In this document: positions 8,725 through 15,362 of the stretch, piece by piece
How positions within the stretch are numbered: the stretch's first letter is position 1
Layout of the letters: every line of letters starts with the position of its first letter
Assembly (NCBI RefSeq): GCF_030271535.1
Contig: NZ_JASCXJ010000018.1
Coordinates: forward strand, 1-64,000
Reading direction: 5' to 3'
DNA length: 64,000 nt
Source: Nocardiopsis sp. ATB16-24
GTDB taxonomy: Bacteria; Actinomycetota; Actinomycetes; Streptosporangiales; Streptosporangiaceae
Position numbers and translations under genes: made by a program
Notes under the pieces: generated by a model
What the model was told of the DNA's origin: nothing
The model's database searches: none
What the model saw: only the letters and a program-made list of their open reading frames with translations

Positions 8725-9936
8725 GTGCCGGCACCACGTCCCGAGTCCTTCCGTCCTCCGTGTCCCACGCGCGTCGACACATGGCTCACGGCCGGGCTGC
8801 TGCTCGTCTCCTTGGGCAGCACCCTCCTGATCGCACTGCTCGCTCCGGTACCGCACGATCGGAACCCGTGGCCATGGGGGTACGCGCTCATCCTGGCCGC
8901 GTGCCTGCCGGTCCTGTGGCGCACCGCGTTCCCACGCACGACGGCGTCGATCTCGGTCGTGGCCGCCACCGCGTACTATCCGCTGGGCTTTCCCGACGGC
9001 ATGGTCATGCTGTGCACCGCGGTCATGCTCTACACGGTGGTCCGTCGGGGGCACCGCACGTTCGGATGGATGTTGGGCATCGGGCAGTTCGTCGCGGTCA
9101 ACGCCTACGAGTTCGCCCTGACGGGGACCTTCCGCCCCGAGGCGTTGGGGATCATCGCCTGGGTCCTGGTCCTTCTGTGCGCGGCCGAGATCGTGCGCTG
9201 GCGCCAGGAGTACCTGCGGGCCGACCGCGAACGTGAGGCCGAGACCACCAGGACCCGCGAGGAGGAGCTGCTGCGCCGGGTCTTCGAGCAGCGCGTCCAG
9301 TTGGCACGGGACGTGCACGACACGGTCGCGCACAACATCTCCCTGATCAACGTGCAGGCCGGTACGGCCCTGTACCTGATCGAGACCGAACCGGAGCGCG
9401 CCGCCGAGGCCCTGGCCACCATCAAGCAGACCAGCAAGGACACCCTCGTCGAACTGCGCGGCATCCTCGGCGTGCTGCGCGCCGTGGACGAGGCCGCGCC
9501 GAGGACCCCCGCCGCGGGGTTGGAGCACGTGGAGGAACTGGCCGCGGGGACCCGGAGCACGGGGATCGACGTGACCGTGGAGTCGGTCGGGGAACCCGGG
9601 CGCCTGCCGGCGAGCACCGATGCGGCCGCCTACCGCACCGTCCAGGAGGCGTTGACCAACGTGGTCCGCCACTCCGGGGCCTCCCGGGCCCTGGTCCGCG
9701 TCGAGTACGGGGCGTCCTTCCTGATCGTCGAGGTCGTCGATGACGGCCGCGGAACCGTCGGCCCGCCCGTACCCGGTAACGGCATCACCGGGATGCGTGA
9801 ACGCGCGGCCCTCGTGGGCGGCACGGTGGACGCCGGCCCGAGGGAGGGTGGAGGATTCCGGGTACGGGCCCGGCTGCCGATCGACGGTGCCGTGCCCACG
9901 TCCACCTCCGGCACGGAAGGAACGGGATCCCGTTGA
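8725..9936 (+). CDS. Two-component sensor histidine kinase (NarL/DesK class)
   Basis: 403 residues. The N-terminal ~155 residues contain four to five hydrophobic segments with no large extracellular domain, then a short coiled region and a HisKA_3 dimerisation domain with the phosphoacceptor in ARDVHDTVAHN (His198). The HATPase domain follows: N box around EALTNVVRH (~309-316), G1 box DDGRG (~339-343) and GNGITGMRER (~351-360). The stop codon overlaps the TTG start of the response regulator by 4 bases, so the two are translationally coupled. The ligand is unknown; sensing through membrane helices resembles DesK-like kinases. It is upstream of the cytochrome bd genes, hinting at a role in respiration or envelope stress control (inference). 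Confidence 0.92.
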   Translation: MPAPRPESFRPPCPTRVDTWLTAGLLLVSLGSTLLIALLAPVPHDRNPWPWGYALILAACLPVLWRTAFPRTTASISVVAATAYYPLGFPDGMVMLCTAVMLYTVVRRGHRTFGWMLGIGQFVAVNAYEFALTGTFRPEALGIIAWVLVLLCAAEIVRWRQEYLRADREREAETTRTREEELLRRVFEQRVQLARDVHDTVAHNISLINVQAGTALYLIETEPERAAEALATIKQTSKDTLVELRGILGVLRAVDEAAPRTPAAGLEHVEELAAGTRSTGIDVTVESVGEPGRLPASTDAAAYRTVQEALTNVVRHSGASRALVRVEYGASFLIVEVVDDGRGTVGPPVPGNGITGMRERAALVGGTVDAGPREGGGFRVRARLPIDGAVPTSTSGTEGTGSR

Positions 9937-10601
9937 TCCGGGTACTGCTCGCCGACGACCAGGCTCTGGTACGCGGAGGGTTCCGCGCCCTGCTGGACAG
10001 CGCCCCCGACATCACGGTGGTCGCCGAGGCCGGAGACGGCCAGGAGGCCGTCCGGCTCGCCCGCGCCGAGCGTCCCGACGTGGTCCTGATGGACATCCGC
10101 ATGCCCGGTGTGGACGGCCTGGCCGCCGCCGAGCGCATCCTGGCCGACCCCGCCCTCGCCTCGACCCGGATCGTCGTGCTCACCACCTTCGACCTGGACG
10201 AGTACATCTTCGAGGCGCTGCGCCTCGGCGTCAGCGGTTTCCTGGTCAAGGACACCGAGCCCCGGGACCTGCTACAGGCGGTACGGGTGGTGCACGGCGG
10301 CGAGGCGCTGCTCTCCCCCGGTATCACCCGACGGTTGATCGCCGACTACGCACGCCGTCCACCGAAGACACCCGCCCCCTCGGTCCGGCTGAACGGGCTC
10401 ACCGACCGGGAGCGCGAGGTGGTCGCCCTGGTCGGCGGTGGTCTGTCCAACGAGGAGATCGCGGCCCACCTGGTGGTCAGTCCGGCCACGGCCAAGACCC
10501 ACGTCAGTCGGGCCATGGTCAAGCTGGGTGTGCGCGACCGCGCCCAGTTGGTCGTCATCGCCTACGAGACCGCCCTGGTCACTCCCAAGTGGAGCCGTTG
10601 A
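9933..10601 (+). CDS. Two-component response regulator, NarL/FixJ family
   Basis: 222 residues. The receiver domain (~1-118) has acidic residues Asp8/Asp9, phosphoacceptor Asp54 in MDIRMPG, and the conserved Lys106 in LVKDTEP. The LuxR-type helix-turn-helix lies at ~155-210 (LTDREREVVALVGGGLSNEEIAAHL then TAKTHVSRAMVKLGV). It is the cognate partner of the preceding kinase by the 4-base overlap. The start is TTG at 9933, supported by a GGAAGGAACGGG stretch upstream and by homology beginning IRVLLADDQ. It ends 177 bp before cydA on the same strand; regulation of cydAB by this pair is a plausible hypothesis, not shown. Confidence 0.94.
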   Translation: MIRVLLADDQALVRGGFRALLDSAPDITVVAEAGDGQEAVRLARAERPDVVLMDIRMPGVDGLAAAERILADPALASTRIVVLTTFDLDEYIFEALRLGVSGFLVKDTEPRDLLQAVRVVHGGEALLSPGITRRLIADYARRPPKTPAPSVRLNGLTDREREVVALVGGGLSNEEIAAHLVVSPATAKTHVSRAMVKLGVRDRAQLVVIAYETALVTPKWSR

Positions 10602-10778
10602 CCGTCCCAGGGGGAGTTCGGGGTCGGCTCGGGGAGGTCCCCTAGACGTCCCGGCGTACCTCCCGGAGCGCGCCTACCCCCGAGGACGAACATCGGAAGC
10701 CCTCCGCCGGACGATGTGTCCGCCGCGGCCGTCATCGGATGCTCGATCGCGTTCCCACCGCAGACGCGAGGCCCAACG

Positions 10779-12056
10779 ATGTTCGAAGACCCACTCCTCC
10801 TGGCACGGCTGCAATTCGCCCTGACGGCCGCCACCCACTACGTGTTCGTGGCGCTGACCCTTGGTCTGGCCCCGTACATCCTCACCACCCAGCTGATCGC
10901 GACGGTACGCGGCGACCGTTCCCGGATGACGGCCGTGCGGTTCTGGGGCGGGCTCTACCTCGTCAACTACGGCATGGGTGTCCTGTCCGGCCTGGTGATG
11001 GAACTCCAACTCGCGCTGAACTGGAGCGGCCTGCACGCGATGTTCGGTTACACCTTCGCCGCGCCGCTCGCCTTGGAGACGATGACGGCGTTCTTCGTCG
11101 AGTCCACGTTCCTGGGGTTGTGGATCTTCGGCTGGGACCGGATGGGTCGGTGGGCGCACCTGGCGTGCTTCGCCGTCGTCACCACGACCGCCTACGTGTC
11201 GGCGTGGTGGGTCCTGGTCGCCAACGGCTTCCTACGCGACCCGGTGGGTTTCACGATGGTCGACGGCGTCGCCCACCTCACCGATCCGGTCGCCCTCATG
11301 ACCAACCCCGCGGCCACCATGGCCTTCGGCCACGTCGTGACCGGCTCCCTGTTGGTCGGTGCGCTCGTCATCGCCGCGACCAGCGCCCACCATCTCATCG
11401 GAGGCGACGACGGGCACGGGATCTTCCGTCGCGGCATCCGCTACGCGACCCTGGTGCTGTGCGTCGTGCCCATCCCCGTGGCGGGCTTCGGCGGGGTACA
11501 GTTCGAACTGTTCGATCAGGCCCCGCCGACCAGTGGTCTGACCTACACAGCCACCGAGATCGAGGCGATCGAATCCGCGGCCGAGAACGGTGTTCTTCTC
11601 CAGGCGGCCAACATGACCGGTGACGCCGTCATGATGACCGCCTGGACTCTGATGTTCCTCCTCGGTCCCGTCCTGCTGGCGGCCTGGCCTCTGGGCGGTC
11701 TCGACCGGTGGCGGTGGCTCCTCGCCCCGCTCGTGCTCACCCCGCTCCTGCCCTATCTGGCGAGTGTCGGCGGATGGGTGTTCCGGGAGACCAACCGCCA
11801 GCCCTGGACGGTGGTGCACCACCTGACCACGGCCGACGCGGTGACCCCCCTGTCCCCGGGGACGGCCGTGGTCTCCTTCGGGTTCTTCACACTCGCCTTC
11901 GCCGCCCTCGCGGTGATCACCTTCTGGCTCCTGGTGCGCTATGCGCGCCGCGGCCCCGACGGCGGGCCGTTGGCCGAACGGCGCACCGGAGAGCCCGACG
12001 ACCCCGCCGCGTCCGACGGCTCCCAGGAGCCCACCGCCCCAGTCCACACCTTCTGA
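10779..12056 (+). CDS. cydA: Diverged cytochrome bd-type oxidase subunit I
   Basis: 425 residues, shorter than typical CydA (about 450-520). The first half is clearly CydA: RLQFALTAATHYVFVALTLGL (His20, equivalent to E. coli His19), Glu100 and Glu108 (equivalents of E. coli Glu99 and Glu107) in LALETMTAFFVESTFLGLW, and His185 in AFGHVVTG (heme b558 ligand position). The Arg-Gln-Pro-Trp motif near the C-terminus is kept (ETNRQPWTV). The quinol-binding Q-loop is not: residues ~236-275 lack the QKxKLAAxE-type signature with its conserved Lys and Glu, and the Arg two residues before the heme-ligand Met position appears replaced. It is followed after 18 bp by cydB. It may be an alternative oxidase with altered quinol site. 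The start at 10779 is set by homology; upstream in-frame starts are unlikely. Confidence 0.85.
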   Translation: MFEDPLLLARLQFALTAATHYVFVALTLGLAPYILTTQLIATVRGDRSRMTAVRFWGGLYLVNYGMGVLSGLVMELQLALNWSGLHAMFGYTFAAPLALETMTAFFVESTFLGLWIFGWDRMGRWAHLACFAVVTTTAYVSAWWVLVANGFLRDPVGFTMVDGVAHLTDPVALMTNPAATMAFGHVVTGSLLVGALVIAATSAHHLIGGDDGHGIFRRGIRYATLVLCVVPIPVAGFGGVQFELFDQAPPTSGLTYTATEIEAIESAAENGVLLQAANMTGDAVMMTAWTLMFLLGPVLLAAWPLGGLDRWRWLLAPLVLTPLLPYLASVGGWVFRETNRQPWTVVHHLTTADAVTPLSPGTAVVSFGFFTLAFAALAVITFWLLVRYARRGPDGGPLAERRTGEPDDPAASDGSQEPTAPVHTF

Positions 12057-12074
12057 GCAAAAGGACCTCAGGCA

Positions 12075-13013
12075 ATGGACCTCCTCTCCGCCGCACTCCT
12101 GGCTCTGCTCGTCGTGGGTTACCTCGTCCTGGCCGGAGCGGACGTGGGCCTCGGCATGCTGATGCCGCATGTGGCGCGGGGCCCCGCGCAGCGCCGCCGC
12201 GTCGTCGCCGCGATCGCCCCCTACTTCCTCGCCTCGGAGGTGTGGCTGGTCGCCGCCCTCGGCGTCCTGGCCGGCCTGTTCCCCGCCCTTGAGCACCACG
12301 CGGTCGTCGAACTGTGGCCCGTCCTCACGGTCCTCCTGGCCGGATGGCTGGTGCGTGACGCCGGACTGTGGCTGCGGGCCCGGGTGGACGGCGAGCGCTG
12401 GCGGCTGGTCTGCGACGGCGCGATCGTCGCGGGCAGTTGGACCCTCGCCGCCTCCTGGGGACTGGCCTTGGCGGGTCTGCTCTCCGGCGGCCTCGCCATG
12501 AACCCGTTCACCCTGTTGTGCACGGTCACCGTCATCGGGCTGTTCGCGCTGCGCGGTTCGGCCTTCGGGGCCGAACGTCTGGTCGGTCCGGCGGCCTGCG
12601 GCACGGACCGCGACGCCGAGTGCGCGGACGTGGCCGCCCATGGCACTCGCCTGATCGCACGGGCGACGCTGGGAGCGGCGGTGCTGACCACGGCGTCGGC
12701 CCTTCTCTCCGCCACCCCGGAGGCCGCCGGACCTCCCGCTCTGGCCCTGGCCCTGCTGCTGTCAGCCGTGCTGGCGGTCACCAGCGGCCTCCTGGGGCCG
12801 ATGCTGTCCCGGCACACGTCGGCCGTGGCGATCGCGATCCCGGGTCTTCTGGTGGCGGTCGCGGCCCCGTTGCCCTCGGCACCGATTCCCCCCACGACCG
12901 CCGTGTTCGTGTGGGCGACCCTCGTTCCCGTGGTTCCGGTCATGTTCGTCGGCCAGGTTTGGCTTTACCGAATGACACGCCGTCCGGCCGACGAGCGGAC
13001 TTTCTTCACCTGA
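12075..13013 (+). CDS. cydB: Cytochrome bd-type oxidase subunit II
   Basis: 312 residues with eight predicted hydrophobic helices. The N-terminus matches CydB: YLVLAGADVGLGMLMP corresponds to the usual LxGxDLGxGxL, and ASEVWLVAALG to the GNEVWLV segment, here with Ser in place of Asn. Overall it is diverged in step with its CydA partner. It pairs with subunit I in the membrane and contributes no heme. An AAAGGA ribosome site precedes the ATG. No cydC/cydD assembly transporter genes follow; the next features are short dyads and a cysteine-rich small ORF. Confidence 0.82.
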   Translation: MDLLSAALLALLVVGYLVLAGADVGLGMLMPHVARGPAQRRRVVAAIAPYFLASEVWLVAALGVLAGLFPALEHHAVVELWPVLTVLLAGWLVRDAGLWLRARVDGERWRLVCDGAIVAGSWTLAASWGLALAGLLSGGLAMNPFTLLCTVTVIGLFALRGSAFGAERLVGPAACGTDRDAECADVAAHGTRLIARATLGAAVLTTASALLSATPEAAGPPALALALLLSAVLAVTSGLLGPMLSRHTSAVAIAIPGLLVAVAAPLPSAPIPPTTAVFVWATLVPVVPVMFVGQVWLYRMTRRPADERTFFT

Positions 13014-13058
13014 CCCCCGTGTCCGGAGAAGTCCCAGATCATCGTGGGCATGGGCGGG

Positions 13059-13104
13059 CCGTGACGGCGTCGTGACGCCCGCGAGTTCGGTTCCGCCGTC
13101 ACGG
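13059..13104. other. Inverted repeats downstream of cydB
   Basis: An 11-base arm at 13059-13069 is matched by its complement at 13094-13104. Nested in the first arm is a 6-2-6 dyad at 13066-13079. No U-tract follows. This may be the cydAB terminator, or an operator for the small cysteine-rich gene that starts at 13242. Confidence 0.4.
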
Positions 13105-13241
13105 AGAGGGATCGGACCGGATTGGAAGGACCGGCCAGTGGGCACGTCACTGTCCGGGAAACACGCCCGTGACGCCTCTCCCGTCCTGGGAGCCCCCGGT
13201 GTGATCGCACACGGGCGTCGTCGAGCCCCTGAGGAGGGATC

Positions 13242-13355
13242 ATGACCCACCCCCCGACGACCACCACCGACCTTCGCGGTTGCAATTGCAGCTCGGCCTG
13301 TGGCTGCGGCTGCCAGGGCGGCGGCTCCTGTAGCTGCGGCGGAAGCTGCCGCTGA
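13242..13355 (+). CDS. 37-residue cysteine-rich peptide (metallothionein-like or RiPP-precursor-like)
   Basis: A short ORF with a good GAGGAGGGATC ribosome site before the ATG. The peptide has a 13-residue leader-like N-terminus rich in Thr and Pro (MTHPPTTTTDLRG) and then 24 residues with eight Cys in CxC, CxxC and CxCxC spacings, spaced by Gly and Ser, with no hydrophobic core. This fits a metal-thiolate cluster protein. Two alternatives: a precursor peptide for azole or lanthionine formation (the Gly/Ser/Cys pattern resembles microcin B17-like cores), although no YcaO or LanM-type enzyme is in the window; or a small redox buffer for the adjacent bd oxidase. A strong hairpin follows at 13415-13436, consistent with a short discrete transcript. 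I do not recognise a named family. Confidence 0.7.
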   Translation: MTHPPTTTTDLRGCNCSSACGCGCQGGGSCSCGGSCR

Positions 13356-13414
13356 GGACCGTCGCCGGCGCGGCACGCCGCTTCCGTGACGACCGAAGAA
13401 CGCATCCCCCCAGC

Positions 13415-13436
13415 GGGCCGCCCGGAAGGGCGGCCC
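13415..13436 (+). terminator. Terminator hairpin after the cysteine-rich peptide gene
   Basis: Perfect 9-bp GC stem (13415-13423 with 13428-13436) closing a GGAA tetraloop, 60 bases after the stop codon. No U-tract, as elsewhere in this window. Confidence 0.7.
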
Positions 13437-13543
13437 GTGTCGTTCGTCGAGCCCCACCCCCCACACACGCCGCGACTTTCGGCAATAACATGTATACGCT
13501 GTGTCACTACGTGAGGCTGCGTATCCACCCGTTGGGGGAGACG

Positions 13544-13894
13544 ATGTCACCGTTCACCGGACCCGCGTCGGGAAAAGGCCACCTCTCCGAACACGCCAGA
13601 CTGTTGCGGTGCGTGCTGAGCATCCGGGAGCGCTCGGCCCGGGCGGTCCCCTGGGATCCTGACACCGTCGGAATCCCGGCCGCGCGGTCCCCCAGCGGCC
13701 TGGCGCGGATCAACGACGTCGCCTTCTACGCGAACGCGCGTGAGGAGGTGTCCGCACTGGCCGGTGTGTGCGTGGACCTGCTGCGCCTCCACGTCCCCGG
13801 CGGCGGGGAGGGACGCGGTGCGCACCGCTGTGAGGGGTGCCATCAGGCCTGGCCCTGCCCCACCTTCACCGAACTCTGCCGGCTCCTCACCTGA
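13544..13894 (+). CDS. Hypothetical protein with C-terminal Cys/Trp motif
   Basis: 116 residues starting at ATG 13544, which has a GGGGGAG ribosome site seven bases upstream; the frame is open from 13490 but lacks another good site. The middle (~55-85) is alpha-helical. The C-terminus reads RCEGCHQAWPCPTFTELCRLL, a cysteine pattern (CxxC ... C ... C) seen at the end of many short actinobacterial proteins encoded near helix-turn-helix regulators, where it may bind zinc. I do not assign a function. Its neighbour on the left is the cysteine-rich peptide gene, in the same direction but behind a terminator; on its right is a 1-kb gene-poor region. Confidence 0.65.
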   Translation: MSPFTGPASGKGHLSEHARLLRCVLSIRERSARAVPWDPDTVGIPAARSPSGLARINDVAFYANAREEVSALAGVCVDLLRLHVPGGGEGRGAHRCEGCHQAWPCPTFTELCRLLT

Positions 13895-14145
13895 GGCGGA
13901 GGGACTTCTCCTCAGGGGTGCGTTCCTTGGACCGGCGGTGATGGGTCGGAACCCGCCACCAGTAGGCGTCCTGCCAACGGATACGACAGGCGCCGTGTAA
14001 GGCCGGCGGGAGGAGACCACGCGGTCGGCGTGTCATGCGCGACGACCGCGAGGGCCGCTCCGTGACGGTCTCGCCTCCGCTCCCACGGCGCGGACGAGGG
14101 CACCGTCGCCGTGGGACGCCTCCCGCGCACCACCCCCGAGACGGA

Positions 14146-14191
14146 CGTCGCCCGCCGAGGTCGGGGCGCGATCCGACCTCGGCGGGCGACG
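14146..14191. repeat. 19-bp perfect inverted repeat
   Basis: Arms 14146-14164 and 14173-14191 are perfectly complementary with an 8-base loop. A second upstream segment, 14101-14110, is also complementary to the tail of the right arm, so two mutually exclusive folds are possible. No U-tract follows. It may be a terminator or part of a structured RNA. Confidence 0.7.
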
Positions 14192-14458
14192 GTGCTCGCC
14201 TGCCGTCCGCTGACGTCCCGAACCGGTCGAGCGTCCTCACCGGGCCAGGCTGCCCCGAGAGTAATACTGAAACACGTTCTACCGCAAGCCCCACATCCCC
14301 TCGTACACCTGAGTCCCCGCGGGGTGACCACAGAGGGGCACCAGAAGTAGAACAGGATGCATTCCCCTGGCGCGGAACGGAGTGAAGAGTCACGACGGCC
14401 CTCATCGAAGGACAACCGGACGGGGAAAGACCCTCCCCGCCTCAGCGGGGCGGTCAGG

Positions 14459-14484
14459 CCCAGGGGCGGGGGACAGCCCCTGGG
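14459..14484. repeat. 9-bp perfect hairpin in gene-poor region
   Basis: Arms 14459-14467 and 14476-14484 pair perfectly around an 8-base purine-rich loop. It lies just right of a shorter hairpin at 14435-14450. No gene ends nearby, so its role is unclear. Confidence 0.6.
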
Positions 14485-14914
14485 ACCGACCTCGGGGGCG
14501 GCAGGGCGCAGCGGCCCGTGATCGCCGGGAGTGGGGAACCTCCCTGGAAGCGCCGGGGCGCGCCTTGCCCCACAGACGTTAACGATGCGCTGGTAACACG
14601 GACACCCACCAACAGATAACCGGAACGTCTCGATTCCTCCGACCGGAACGGATCCACCCGCCCCGACCTGCCCCGACACACACCCTTCCCGACGCCTCAC
14701 TCCTCTTTCGAGGCCCCCTCGATGCCCCTCTCCCCCATGAACCACGAAATCACCACGAACCCAGAGATACGCTTCCATCGTCGAAAGAGCCCGACATGAC
14801 AAAACCGGGAAGCGCAACAATGTCCTCCACCTCGGGGAAAGGTGGCACAAGGTCGCGATTCCCGGCCCTAGCAAGAAGGACAAAGGACACCGGGCCGTGA
14901 GCCCGGACGCGAAG

Positions 14915-15232
14915 TCAACTTATTCGCGTGGCCAGCAGATACGCGGAGGGAGAGTCCGCGTCGACGATGTCGGTCACCCGCCAGGCCTGCCCTCCGACAC
15001 TGAACACATCGCCCACACGGACGTCGATCATGGGCGTGGGACGCCACTCCTTGGGGCCGCCGATCTTGGCGACCGGCCGGCCGTCGTCGTCGATCCAGAA
15101 GCTTCCTCCGCCGACCGGACCTCCCTCGAAGCGGTCATTACGCCCGTAGCTGATCTTCTCCTGCGCGCCGATCTCGTGGACCACAGTGGATTCAGTCCCA
15201 ACCGTCTCGAATTCTGTTGAAAACGCAGCCAT
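14915..15232 (-). CDS. Hypothetical protein
   Basis: 105 residues from ATG 15232; an in-frame TTG at 15304 would add 24 residues, and neither has a clear ribosome site. The sequence looks like a small beta-rich domain: VVHEIGAQEKISYGRN, SFWIDDDGRPVAKIGGP, then MIDVRVGDVFSVGGQAWRVTDIVDAD and a final AYLLATRIS. The VRVGDxFxVGGQxWRV pattern recalls short actinobacterial proteins of unknown function (possibly DUF6406-like, not verified). It sits 130 bp downstream of secA2 on the same strand and faces the gene-poor region. Confidence 0.65.
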   Translation of the reverse strand: MAAFSTEFETVGTESTVVHEIGAQEKISYGRNDRFEGGPVGGGSFWIDDDGRPVAKIGGPKEWRPTPMIDVRVGDVFSVGGQAWRVTDIVDADSPSAYLLATRIS

Positions 15233-15362
15233 GCTAACCCGTTGGGACTTGGTCGGGACGCCGTTTTCCCTCTCGTCCGGGGATTCGGAAGGAGCAACTG
15301 ACAAAGGTAATGCGCAGGCCGGGACTTTGGTCCCGACCCGCGCATCGAACGGTTATGGGTGC

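Larger units (their letters stand above)
13895..14914. other. 1-kb gene-poor region with strong hairpins
   Basis: Several long open frames cross this region on both strands but none has a ribosome site, a plausible composition or recognisable domains, so I treat them as GC-driven shadows. The region holds a 19-bp perfect stem (14146-14191), a 9-bp perfect stem (14459-14484) and a small CCCCGC/GCGGGG hairpin (14435-14450). The right part, from about 14570, is noticeably richer in A and C than the genome average. It could encode an untranslated RNA; I see no conserved RNA family. Confidence 0.5.

Noticed and set aside
14435..14450. Single CCCCGC-CTCA-GCGGGG hairpin resembling a type I-E CRISPR repeat
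   Set aside because: Only one copy, no spacers, no second repeat and no cas genes nearby.
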